Positions 1 through 8,156 of a stretch of 64,000 bases of DNA are shown here, in pieces. Source of the stretch: Riemerella anatipestifer_E (lineage in GTDB: Bacteria; Bacteroidota; Bacteroidia; Flavobacteriales; Weeksellaceae); contig NZ_LEKU01000009.1 in assembly GCF_009932355.1 (NCBI RefSeq), positions 1 through 64,000 on the forward strand, written 5' to 3'. The position numbers and the translations under genes are program-made. Each line of letters opens with the position of its first letter. Position 1 is the stretch's first letter. A model generated the notes under the pieces. It did no database searches and had not been told where the DNA came from. It saw nothing but the letters and a program-made list of their open reading frames with translations.

Positions 1-2
1 TC

Positions 3-79
<77 letters not shown>

Positions 80-141
80 GGGTATGCGTCGTATTATCTA
101 GAAAATTACTTCAACTTTTATCGTTAATTGTAAATATAATA

Positions 142-168
142 CCACCAACTTTCGTTGGCGGATTTTTT
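142..168 (+). terminator. Rho-independent terminator
   Basis: An imperfect 8-bp stem (CCACCAAC with GTTGGCGG, one mismatch) around a TTTC loop is followed by six T residues. It would end transcription of a plus-strand gene upstream, possibly the one running through the CA repeat. Confidence 0.7.
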
Positions 169-206
169 CGTTTATACCATTCTAATTTTAGCTTTCATAA
201 ATACAT

Positions 207-264
207 GCTAAAAGCACCATTGTTTTGTCTCATAACATGGTCGTTTTTGTTAGGTGCTTTTAGC
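207..264. repeat. 12-bp perfect inverted repeat, 34-nt loop
   Basis: GCTAAAAGCACC at 207-218 is exactly complementary to GGTGCTTTTAGC at 253-264. It lies in the gene-free first 490 bases. An 86-codon open frame covers it but looks fortuitous. Its role is unknown; it could be a regulatory structure or a decayed insertion. Confidence 0.6.
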
Positions 265-300
265 GTTCAGAGAGGGAGTTTTTACTTTCTTTCTGCTTTA

Positions 301-347
301 GCCTTTCCTCTCGTTTTGTGTGTGTTTAGAGGGGAAAGGCGTTTTTT
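301..347 (+). terminator. Terminator-like hairpin in the gene-free leader
   Basis: GCCTTTCC at 301-308 pairs with GGAAAGGC at 333-340, and the second arm is followed by GTTTTTT. The 24-nt loop contains a further short CTCT/AGAG pairing. It could be a second terminator or part of a long leader ahead of the gene at 491. Confidence 0.45.
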
Positions 348-351
348 ATGG

Positions 352-443
352 TTAGAGGTGAGATATGAGAGGTTAGAGTTTAGTATCTCCTCAACCTTTA
401 AGTCTAGAATACAATCTCTAAAATCTAAAATCCAATATCTAAC
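352..443. repeat. 92-bp inverted-repeat element, empty relative of the S23-gene element
   Basis: The left 32 bases (352-383) match 14125-14156 at 26 of 32 positions. The right 27 bases (417-443) match the right edge of the same distant element (14545-14571) at 23 of 27. Inside, AGAGGTTAGA at 368-377 is exactly complementary to TCTAACCTCT at 438-447. The copy near 14 kb carries a four-helix-bundle gene between its ends; here the ends are almost abutting. It looks like an internally deleted, MITE-like copy. The matches are seen directly; mobility is inferred. Confidence 0.65.
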
Positions 444-490
444 CTCTATAATCTTAAACAATTAAATATCAACTTTTAAAATTAAACATT

Positions 491-1159
491 ATGAAAAAAA
501 CAACCAAACTAAGTGTAGGTGCCTTTTTAGGTCTAAGTCTAATAGCTTACGGACAAACCGAGGGTAAAGTGGGGATTAACACCTCATCTCCCAATGCTAC
601 TTTAGAGATAAAACCCAATACAACTAACTTGTTAGGCGCAACTAACGAGGGCATTATTGTGCCTAAGTTATCTAAAACAAGAGTCGCTAAGATGCCTTCT
701 CCTCAAGAGGGAACATTAGTCTATGTAGTAGATGATGCTAAAGCAGAAGATGGAGGTGGTACAATAGCCTCCTATACAGGCACTGATGCAAAAGTAGAAG
801 AAATTATTGGGAGAGGCTATTACTTTTTTAACGGCACCAAATGGGTAGGTGTTGGTAATAGCAGTTTTATCAAAAACATTCGTAGAGATGACAGAACGGT
901 GATTACCATAGATAAAGATGAAACTGGAACTCCTTATGATAAACCTGACTACTTTGTGCATCTTACAGGAGACCCTACTCTTATGAAGTTCCCCGCTCCC
1001 GAAAAAAGTAAAGGTAGAGTTTTATGTTTTTATAACCCAAGCCCGAATGGAATTATCATAGACCCTCAACCACTAGGACAAATGGGGGTTTTAGATGCAG
1101 GTATGACCGCTTGCTATATCTCTGACGGAGTGGTTTGGATGAATGCCTCAGGATACTAA
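491..1159 (+). CDS. Secreted protein with VGINT-type motif, function unknown
   Basis: This 222-residue protein begins with a signal peptide (about residues 1-21, ending near AYGQ), so it is exported. Just after the signal is a VGINTSSPNATLEI segment, a variant of the VGIGTxxPxxxL motif common in Bacteroidetes surface and tail-fibre-like proteins. No catalytic motif and no clear type IX C-terminal sorting domain is visible. The start is the first ATG after an A-rich stretch. It lies 19 bp before a second gene of the same kind, so the two are probably co-transcribed. It follows about 490 bp of gene-free, repeat-rich DNA. An adhesin or matrix role is possible but unproven. Confidence 0.75.
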   Translation: MKKTTKLSVGAFLGLSLIAYGQTEGKVGINTSSPNATLEIKPNTTNLLGATNEGIIVPKLSKTRVAKMPSPQEGTLVYVVDDAKAEDGGGTIASYTGTDAKVEEIIGRGYYFFNGTKWVGVGNSSFIKNIRRDDRTVITIDKDETGTPYDKPDYFVHLTGDPTLMKFPAPEKSKGRVLCFYNPSPNGIIIDPQPLGQMGVLDAGMTACYISDGVVWMNASGY

Positions 1160-1178
1160 TAATAAAATACCATTGATT

Positions 1179-2336
1179 ATGAAAAAATACATTCTTATTA
1201 CAATACTAGTGGCAAGTACTTTCTCTTTTGCCCAGATAAAAACCAACTCCAATATTTTACAAAACACTATCCCTTCCCAAACTCCATTTTTAGATGTTTC
1301 TTCGTCATCATCTTGGAACGGAACTACCAATATAGGTAAAGGGCTCGTATTTCCTAGAACCGACCTTACTAAGTTATCTACTTTAGTGGCTACCCCTAAC
1401 GGGATAGGAGCTTCTTACCCTAACCGTTTAGACGGTATGATAGTATATAATACAGCAACAGGTAAATCTGCTATTGGTAATGTAGATGTTACCTTTGGGT
1501 TTTACTACTATGAAAATAAAAGCAACACGCTTAGTGGGGGTACATGGAAGCCTCTAGGAGGAACCTCTCCAGTAACTGCCAATATCTATACTGCAGACGG
1601 CACACTAGCAGGTAACAGAACGGTAACTCTAGGGACTAATAACCTCTCGTTTATGGGAGGTGGCAATGTAGGGATAGGCACCCAAAGCCCATCGCAAAAA
1701 CTAGAGGTCAATGGCAATGCTAAAATCAACCAAATGACTGATGCTACCTCTTTGGAAAACGAATATACTAAAGCCGTAGTTGCAAAACCCGATGGTACTT
1801 TAGGAGTGGTAAGTAGAACTAATCCTACCATACCTAGTGGAGTAGAAATGATTTACGGTAACGCACCTATTGAAACGAATATTATGCCCAATGAAACTTT
1901 TTACTCTATACAACAAAATTCTGCACGTGGTTTACATTTACACCGATATTCAGGTCAATCTATTACCTTACCTCCGGGGAAATGGGCTATTTATTGTGCT
2001 TATTTAGTTACTGCCGCTCCTGCAGAAGTACTTTTGCCTACGGGAAGTTCTGTTTGGGTTAGAGCGAGTATAGATGAAACCATGCAAGAAGGTGCTTATA
2101 AAACAGCGGTTATACCCGGGTCGCCTACATTAATTTCGTGTTCTTTTAATTCGGGAGACTTATATCAAGTTGCTTCTGGTGTTTGGTTGGTAGACAATAA
2201 TACCAATGCCGAAAAGACTTATTATGTAAAAATATCTTTACAACCTAATGGGTTGTTCAAAGACACTGATGCTCATAGTTTAGCTAATATGTCTAGATGG
2301 ATGGAAGATTACATTTTTGCTTTAAAAAGAAACTAG
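1179..2336 (+). CDS. Secreted protein with tail-fibre-like VGIGT motif, function unknown
   Basis: The protein has 385 residues when started at the ATG at 1179, which gives a clean signal peptide (MKKYILITILVASTFSFAQ). The upstream in-frame codons overlap the previous gene and lack signal character. A VGIGTQSPSQKLEVNG motif at about residue 163 resembles the region preceding trimeric or tail-fibre-like tips. The C-terminal 150 residues look like a beta-rich domain. It follows the neighbouring secreted-protein gene by 19 bp. Family members are common and uncharacterised in Chryseobacterium-type genomes; surface display is inferred. Confidence 0.75.
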   Translation: MKKYILITILVASTFSFAQIKTNSNILQNTIPSQTPFLDVSSSSSWNGTTNIGKGLVFPRTDLTKLSTLVATPNGIGASYPNRLDGMIVYNTATGKSAIGNVDVTFGFYYYENKSNTLSGGTWKPLGGTSPVTANIYTADGTLAGNRTVTLGTNNLSFMGGGNVGIGTQSPSQKLEVNGNAKINQMTDATSLENEYTKAVVAKPDGTLGVVSRTNPTIPSGVEMIYGNAPIETNIMPNETFYSIQQNSARGLHLHRYSGQSITLPPGKWAIYCAYLVTAAPAEVLLPTGSSVWVRASIDETMQEGAYKTAVIPGSPTLISCSFNSGDLYQVASGVWLVDNNTNAEKTYYVKISLQPNGLFKDTDAHSLANMSRWMEDYIFALKRN

Positions 2337-2364
2337 TTTAACTATCTAAAAAAATATCAATATT

Positions 2365-3084
2365 ATGAATACACTAAAAGCGTGGCTGCGTCCCAACCTA
2401 CTCACCAAAGATGACCCTAACGATTTTGTAGCCGTGCCACTCCTAGGTGGTAGCCTTGGCATTACAGAAATTGTAAATGCCCTCAAAAAAGAGGGTATGG
2501 AGATACAAACCGAGACCGCAGTAGATATTATCACTCGTTTTAACCGCAAAGCCTCAGAGCTAGTACTCAACGGTTATAGTGTAAATACAGGACTGGTGTA
2601 TATGCGTCCTGCCATTAAGGGCGTGTTTTACGACAAAACTTGGGATAAAGAGAAACACTCCGTTTATGTCAATGTGAACCAAGGTCTAGACCTTAGAAAA
2701 GCGGTAGCTGACACCAAGGTAGAAATCCTAGGCGAACAGTCCAGCCCAATGAGCGTATTCAGCATTACGGATAAAGCCACAGGCAAAGCAGACGGCACAC
2801 TTACCAAAGGTAAGAATGCGGAAATCAAAGGCACTTTCATTAAAATAGACGGCAATGACCCTAAAAACGGCATCGTCTTTAAAAACCTAGACACTCAGCA
2901 AGAAGTGAAACTCTCAGCAGAGCATATTGTGCTTAATGAGCCGTCAAGGTTACTCATTCTCGTTCCTGCAGATTTAGAAGCAGGAAATTATGAACTCAGC
3001 CTCACGACACAGTTCACTAAAGGCAACACACTCCTCAAAGACCCTAGAACAGAAACTTTATCTACCCCTATCGTGATTGTATAG
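2365..3084 (+). CDS. HU-like DNA-binding domain plus DUF4469 protein
   Basis: This 239-residue soluble protein matches the Bacteroidetes family with an N-terminal HU/IHF-like domain (about residues 1-120, with the conserved NTGLVYMRPAIKGVF segment) and a C-terminal immunoglobulin-like DUF4469 domain (about 130-235, ending in LSTPIVIV). It has no signal peptide. It is presumed to bind DNA, but no target is known. It starts 28 bp after the secreted-protein gene and ends before a strong terminator, so it may share their transcript. Family assignment is confident; function is open. Confidence 0.8.
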   Translation: MNTLKAWLRPNLLTKDDPNDFVAVPLLGGSLGITEIVNALKKEGMEIQTETAVDIITRFNRKASELVLNGYSVNTGLVYMRPAIKGVFYDKTWDKEKHSVYVNVNQGLDLRKAVADTKVEILGEQSSPMSVFSITDKATGKADGTLTKGKNAEIKGTFIKIDGNDPKNGIVFKNLDTQQEVKLSAEHIVLNEPSRLLILVPADLEAGNYELSLTTQFTKGNTLLKDPRTETLSTPIVIV

Positions 3085-3113
3085 TAGCGGTTTTCAGTTA
3101 AGTTTTATAAAGC

Positions 3114-3155
3114 AACACTTCGGTTGGCAAATTGCCAACCGAAGTGTTCTTTTTT
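3114..3155 (+). terminator. Strong Rho-independent terminator
   Basis: A perfect 17-bp inverted repeat (3114-3130 with 3132-3148) is followed by CTTTTTT. It lies 29 bp after the HU/DUF4469 gene. The symmetric stem could also end the minus-strand defence operon arriving from the right. Confidence 0.9.
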
Positions 3156-3156
3156 A

Positions 3157-3236
3157 CGCCTATGCGTTGCTTTACCCTGCAACGCTGCGTTGCCTTAGGC
3201 TACACCTGTGCGTTGCTAGGTAAGGCAACGGGGTGG
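3157..3236. repeat. Cluster of TGCGTTGC repeats forming nested hairpins
   Basis: TGCGTTGC occurs three times at exactly 23-bp spacing (3163, 3186, 3209). Complementary GCAACG segments allow competing hairpins: GCGTTGC/GCAACGC at 3164-3185, CGTTGC/GCAACG at 3211-3230, and a longer CGTTGCCTTA/TAAGGCAACG pairing (3188-3197 with 3221-3230). It is visibly richer in G+C than its surroundings and lies between two convergent genes. It resembles a REP-type intergenic element. Confidence 0.6.
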
Positions 3237-3250
3237 TAAATTTATATTAT

Positions 3251-3904
3251 TTATTCAGTGTTATCCTTGCGTTTCTTTTTTAAGTTGTCTTCCACTCTTT
3301 TTGCTAAACGTATAGAATTAACTGACTTCATAAAAGAGTATCCTATAAAACAAGAAAGACCTAAAGCAAATGCAGCAGTAAAATAATTTCTCATTCCATC
3401 TTGTTCTAAAATCATAGGAATTAAAAGTATAAATCCTATAACCCCTAATATGATAATGGATAAACTAACGAATACAACTATATTACTAAAAACTCTTTCA
3501 CATTTACTAACTTCCACCTGAATCCCCCGTTCTTCAATACGGAAATAAGGTTTCGCAATTCTAATATCCTCCCATGTAGCTCCAGTAGTTTTTTTAAGGT
3601 CAGTATATTTTTTGATAGACTCTATATCAGCTCTTATTCCGGTGTTAATGTAAAAATCGTCCTCTATCATTTTAGGTAAACGAAAGTCGTTATAATATTC
3701 TGGAGCATGTTTTTCAAAAAAGCTAATAACTTCTACTCCATCTATATTGTTGAAAAACTTTCTCCTACCATAGGCACTAAGCAACTGAATTATGTGAGGC
3801 AAAGACAAGACAGAAATTACAGTTACAATAATTGCAGATATAAACTGTATCCAAAATTTTGAATTTTCTAATATATTGTTAGTTTCTACGCCGTTAATTT
3901 CCAT
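3251..3904 (-). CDS. Uncharacterised membrane protein at the end of the hsd-prrC operon
   Basis: I do not recognise a family for this 217-residue protein. It has a hydrophobic segment at about residues 18-45, then about 95 soluble residues, two more membrane segments (about 140-165 and 172-192), and a basic tail rich in Lys and Arg. It lies on the same strand as hsdR and only 39 bp after it, so it is probably the last gene of the restriction operon. There is no signal peptidase motif, nuclease motif or Walker motif. A role in the defence locus is possible by position only. Confidence 0.6.
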   Translation of the reverse strand: MEINGVETNNILENSKFWIQFISAIIVTVISVLSLPHIIQLLSAYGRRKFFNNIDGVEVISFFEKHAPEYYNDFRLPKMIEDDFYINTGIRADIESIKKYTDLKKTTGATWEDIRIAKPYFRIEERGIQVEVSKCERVFSNIVVFVSLSIIILGVIGFILLIPMILEQDGMRNYFTAAFALGLSCFIGYSFMKSVNSIRLAKRVEDNLKKKRKDNTE

Positions 3905-3943
3905 AGTATTAATCTTAAATTAGTTATAAAAATCTTTCCCCTT

Positions 3944-6900
3944 TTAAAGTTCGCCACCCACGCCTTTAAACTTTTCTACAAACGCCGTTATTTTCTGAAA
4001 TACGCTTTTCTTTTTGGTAAGATATTGAGGGTTTAAAGGACTCATCTTAGGCAATAGAGCATTGAGATCCGTTCCGCTATCGCTGGCTTTTTCACGCTTT
4101 AGGGAAATCGTGAGGTAGCGTTTAGCTTCCGCCTCATTTAGGTGCTCCTCCGCAATGAGTGCCTCGGCTTCAGCTTTCTGTCTGCCTTGGGCAAAAGCAA
4201 AGAAAGCCTCCATAATACCAGCCTTATCCTCAATAGCATCAAGATTGGTTTCGTTGATAAAATCAACTATCAAACTCTCTTTTGCTCTGTGCCCTATACT
4301 GGCACGGATAACCCTGCGTATCTCCTCAATCAAAGCCGCTTTGTCTTTTTTCTTTTTATTATGCTCAAAAAGCAGTTCAAAAATATAATCAATATTAATC
4401 TCTTGCGATTTCAGCAAGTCTATTTCAAACACCACATCGTCCCAGTCAAGGGTTGAGGTTTCAGCTTCTTTTCCCGACCTTTCCTTTCTTAACCAGTCGC
4501 GTATGTCGTTGTAAGTAGAACGGTAATCTTGCACCACTCGGTCTTTAAGCATTTCTACCTCCTGCATCGATGCCATTTGTTCATCGGTTACAAAATAAGT
4601 TTCCTTAAAGTTTTCTACCGCCTCAGCATCTGTAGGGTCTAAAGTTTGGAGTTCTTTGAGAATGGTAAACTCATCGTAATTCTGCAAAATGTTTTCTACT
4701 CGTAGATATTCGCCAAAAAGTTTAACAAACTCTTTTTTGTCTTTCTCCGTTATGATGTCGTCCACCTTCGGGAATTTTTCATTCAGTTCTTTTACCACTT
4801 CTATATACCCTCTGTGTGCCTTTCCTGTAACGAAATCGGTAAAACCTTGTAAATACTCCTGATAACTTTTTTCAAGCACCACATTTTTAGTATTCTTATC
4901 CCCAAAAAGCGTAATGGCGTCTATCGTAGCCTGTTCCAAATCTCGGAAGGTTACAATATTCCCAAAAGTCTTAGTGGCATTATAAATACGGTTGGTGCGG
5001 GAGAAAGCTTGTATAAGCCCGTGGTAACGCAAGTTTTTATCTACAAAAAGCGTGTTTAAAGTAGGTGCATCAAACCCCGTAAGGAACATGCCCACCACAA
5101 TAATCAAGTCAATCTCTTTCCCCTTTACCCGATTGGACAAATCTCGGTAATAGTTTTGAAACTCCTTACCATCCACACTGTAATTGGTTTTAAACAGCGT
5201 GTTATAATCCTGAATGGCTTTCGTTAGAAACTCTTTAGCAGTAGAGTTGAGTGCAGAAGGCTCAAAGTTCTCATCGGGGATTTCTCCCACAGCACTCTGT
5301 TCTTCATTAGCCGCAAAAGAGAATATGGTAGCAATTTTTAAAGGTTTTTCAGCCCCTGCCTGCAAACGGTTCAGCTCTTCGTAATAGTGCTTTGCTGCGT
5401 CCACATTACTCACCGCAAACATGGCATTAAAACCGCTGTTACTTCCCTTATTTCGGTGGGTTTTTATGCGGAAGTTTTGTAAAATATACTGGGAGATTTC
5501 CTTAATTCTTGCCGGATGTTGTAAGGCTTCCTTAGTTTCGGCAGCACTTAGTTTCTTCTCGTCTTGTTCAGCTTCAATGGTTCGGAACTTCGGGCGGACA
5601 TTGTTATAGTCCACTTTAAACTTCAGTACCTTTTCATCTCTAATGGCATCGGTAATCACATACGAATGCAACTCCCGACCAAATACACTAGCAGTAGTTT
5701 CTGAGCCTAAAGCATTGTCTGGGAAAATAGGCGTCCCCGTAAAACCAAACTGATAGAATTTTTTAAACTTCTTCTTTAAGTTTTTTTGAGCTTCCCCAAA
5801 CTGCGAACGGTGGGCTTCATCAAAAATAAAAACCACTTGCTTATCATAAATCGGCAAGTTATCCTCGCTCCTCATAAGGTTATTGAGCTTCTGTATAGTG
5901 GTAACAATAATCTTCTTATTATCGGCTTTCTCAATATTTCTTTTAAGCCCTGCGGTACTTTCAGATCCGTTTACGCTATCGGGAGAAAACTTTTGATACT
6001 CCTTCATCGTTTGGAAATCTAAATCCTTACGATCAACCACAAAGAACACTTTGTCTATAAACTCTAACTGGGTGGCTAATCTTGCTGCTTTAAAACTGGT
6101 AAGCGTCTTGCCCGAACCCGTGGTATGCCATATATAGCCGCCACCTTCGGTAGTTGACCATTTTTTGGCTTGGTATGCGCTTTCAATCTTCCAAAGAATC
6201 CGCTCCACTGCCGCTATTTGGTACGGTCTCATGATAAGGAGCGTATTATTGGCATCAAAAACTGAATAGGTAAGTAATACCTTCAGCAAAGTGTGCTTTT
6301 GGAAAAAAGTAGCCGTAAAGTCTTTAAGATCTTTAATGATGGTATTGTCTGCCCTTGCCCAGTTCATGGTAAAGTCGAAACTGTTTTTATCCCGCTTGGT
6401 GGTGTTGGCAAAGTAACGGCTATCTGTACCGTTAGATATTACGAAAATCTGCACATATTTGTAAAGTGAGTTTTCGCTGTTGAAACTTTCTTTACTGTAA
6501 CGGTGGACTTGGTTAAAAGCCTCACGGATAGGCATACCACGCCTTTTTAGTTCTACCTGTACCAAAGGAAGTCCGTTAACCAAAATAGTAACATCGTAGC
6601 GGTTAAGATGTTTGCCTTTCTGCTCAAATTGAGAGATAACCTGTATTTTGTTTCGTGATACATTCGCTTTATCCACCAAATAAATGTTTTGGAGACGCCC
6701 ATCATCAAATACAAAATCATAACGATGGGAATTTTGTATTTTTTCGGTTTTTTCGATAAGGTTGTCGCTGGGCTTATCGAGATACTCTTTTACAAACCGT
6801 AGCCATTCGGCGTCTGAGAAAGTAACATGATTCAGCTCCTGTAATTGTATTCTTATATTCGCTAATAAGTCTTCATAAGTGTGGAGGTCGGTACGGTATT

Positions 6901-7054
6901 CATACCCTTGATTTACCAAATCTTGGATAAACTCCTGCTCAAGCTGGGCTTCGGTTTGGTAAGATGCTGGCGGATCGTTGACTTCAGAATATTTAGTGTA
7001 ATTATCTAATACGATAAAATGATTGGACTCTGCAATAGGACTATACTGTTTCAT
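3944..7054 (-). CDS. hsdR: Type I restriction enzyme R subunit (HsdR)
   Basis: HsdR is the ATP-dependent translocase and nuclease of a type I restriction complex. The 1036-residue protein has an N-terminal nuclease domain with Asp154 and the Glu168-x-Lys170 pair (QVELKRRG). The helicase core has Walker A TTGSGKT (311-317), DEAH (412-415), a TGTPIF motif and a C-terminal helicase segment ending GLIQAFSRTNR. The ATG at 7054 (MKQYSPIAES) is preferred to the upstream ATG at 7081, which adds only a short Ile-rich stretch. The start overlaps the end of prrC by 14 bp, implying translational coupling. All catalytic motifs look intact, so the enzyme should be active. Confidence 0.96.
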   Translation of the reverse strand: MKQYSPIAESNHFIVLDNYTKYSEVNDPPASYQTEAQLEQEFIQDLVNQGYEYRTDLHTYEDLLANIRIQLQELNHVTFSDAEWLRFVKEYLDKPSDNLIEKTEKIQNSHRYDFVFDDGRLQNIYLVDKANVSRNKIQVISQFEQKGKHLNRYDVTILVNGLPLVQVELKRRGMPIREAFNQVHRYSKESFNSENSLYKYVQIFVISNGTDSRYFANTTKRDKNSFDFTMNWARADNTIIKDLKDFTATFFQKHTLLKVLLTYSVFDANNTLLIMRPYQIAAVERILWKIESAYQAKKWSTTEGGGYIWHTTGSGKTLTSFKAARLATQLEFIDKVFFVVDRKDLDFQTMKEYQKFSPDSVNGSESTAGLKRNIEKADNKKIIVTTIQKLNNLMRSEDNLPIYDKQVVFIFDEAHRSQFGEAQKNLKKKFKKFYQFGFTGTPIFPDNALGSETTASVFGRELHSYVITDAIRDEKVLKFKVDYNNVRPKFRTIEAEQDEKKLSAAETKEALQHPARIKEISQYILQNFRIKTHRNKGSNSGFNAMFAVSNVDAAKHYYEELNRLQAGAEKPLKIATIFSFAANEEQSAVGEIPDENFEPSALNSTAKEFLTKAIQDYNTLFKTNYSVDGKEFQNYYRDLSNRVKGKEIDLIIVVGMFLTGFDAPTLNTLFVDKNLRYHGLIQAFSRTNRIYNATKTFGNIVTFRDLEQATIDAITLFGDKNTKNVVLEKSYQEYLQGFTDFVTGKAHRGYIEVVKELNEKFPKVDDIITEKDKKEFVKLFGEYLRVENILQNYDEFTILKELQTLDPTDAEAVENFKETYFVTDEQMASMQEVEMLKDRVVQDYRSTYNDIRDWLRKERSGKEAETSTLDWDDVVFEIDLLKSQEINIDYIFELLFEHNKKKKDKAALIEEIRRVIRASIGHRAKESLIVDFINETNLDAIEDKAGIMEAFFAFAQGRQKAEAEALIAEEHLNEAEAKRYLTISLKREKASDSGTDLNALLPKMSPLNPQYLTKKKSVFQKITAFVEKFKGVGGEL

Positions 7055-8147
7055 TATTTTTCCAATAATTATGATTATCAATAAGATGTTTAAGTAAACG
7101 TTTTATAATTTGTTTTTCAGGCTCCGTAGGTTCTGGTATTACTTCATTGGATAATGTTGAATGACTGGTGAATTGAATTACCCTATTATAATAGAGCTCC
7201 TTATCATCCGGTAGCAATTGCGACCATTTTGGATACCCTAAAAAATTAGCCGTCTTCTCATAAAGATTCCTAATAAGCGTAAAATGATACTTCTGAATAG
7301 TATTGTTGCTAATAGCCTCCTCAATGGTTTGTTTTAAAAAAAGATGGTAAGAAAAACTTTTATTAGAGTCACCGTTTTTTTCAGTCAAATCATAGGTGCC
7401 ATCTTCAAATTTATTTAGCATATAACACACCTTATTCTTGCCAAGCTCATTAAAGACAACATTATAGAATAGAGGATTATGTGTAGAAATAATAAATTTT
7501 AAACCATTAGATTTTTTTATAAGAGTTGCTAAATTAACGGCTAACTCAATGAGATGGTTGTCGTCTAATGAACTTACTGGATCATCTATAAAAACATATT
7601 TCAAATCATTAAACTGATCTGTGTCTCTATCAGATTCTTCCACTACATTGAGTACATTAATTGTTTGTTCCAATAAACTGTAAAAAACACTCCAAATAAA
7701 GCAGCTTTCTTCTCCCTTAGATATTTTTACATTATCAGACGCTGAATCATCTCCTCGCCTAAACGAAAAACGAACCTCAGAGAAATCTTCATTAAAACGA
7801 GGCTCTAATTTATCATTTGTATAACGCTGGAAATGATTTATAATATTACCATCTTGTCCTTGATCTTCAAGTATCCATTTAGTGTATCCATTGGGTTGAA
7901 TTTTTAATCTTCGATCTGCATCTAAATCTAAATCATTATCCCAATAGAATAGATCTTCAGTAAACGCATTATAATAGATTATTTTTACTTTTCTTTCCTC
8001 TTCTTCGTCTTCATTTTTAGGAGCTATCAAATCCTTAAACTCTCTAGATAGCCTCGTCTTTCCTGTCCCGTTAAAGGCATAAATCAATTGGACTTTTTTG
8101 TCATTATCTTTAAGTTTTTGAGCTATTTCAGTCAAAGATTGTCCCAT
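7041..8147 (-). CDS. prrC: PrrC-type anticodon nuclease
   Basis: In E. coli, PrrC is held silent by its partner type I restriction enzyme and is released during phage infection to cut tRNA-Lys next to the wobble base. This 368-residue protein has the PrrC layout. An ABC-like NTPase has Walker A FNGTGKT (25-31), signature ISKGEES (142-148), Walker B with VFIDDPVSSLDD (185-196) and an STHN switch (221-224). A C-terminal nuclease domain follows. The triad is present as Arg293, Glu297 and His329, with the spacing of the known R320/E324/H356 triad. The peptide KNGDSNKSFSY (257-267) closely matches the lysine-anticodon recognition peptide of E. coli PrrC, including its Asp. It sits 9 bp after hsdS and overlaps hsdR, as in the prr locus. 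Confidence 0.93.
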   Translation of the reverse strand: MGQSLTEIAQKLKDNDKKVQLIYAFNGTGKTRLSREFKDLIAPKNEDEEEERKVKIIYYNAFTEDLFYWDNDLDLDADRRLKIQPNGYTKWILEDQGQDGNIINHFQRYTNDKLEPRFNEDFSEVRFSFRRGDDSASDNVKISKGEESCFIWSVFYSLLEQTINVLNVVEESDRDTDQFNDLKYVFIDDPVSSLDDNHLIELAVNLATLIKKSNGLKFIISTHNPLFYNVVFNELGKNKVCYMLNKFEDGTYDLTEKNGDSNKSFSYHLFLKQTIEEAISNNTIQKYHFTLIRNLYEKTANFLGYPKWSQLLPDDKELYYNRVIQFTSHSTLSNEVIPEPTEPEKQIIKRLLKHLIDNHNYWKNNETV

Positions 8148-8156
8148 GATTACTTA

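Noticed and set aside
205..465. An 86-codon open frame on the plus strand
   Set aside because: It runs across two inverted repeats and the inverted-repeat element, has low-complexity composition and no recognisable domain.
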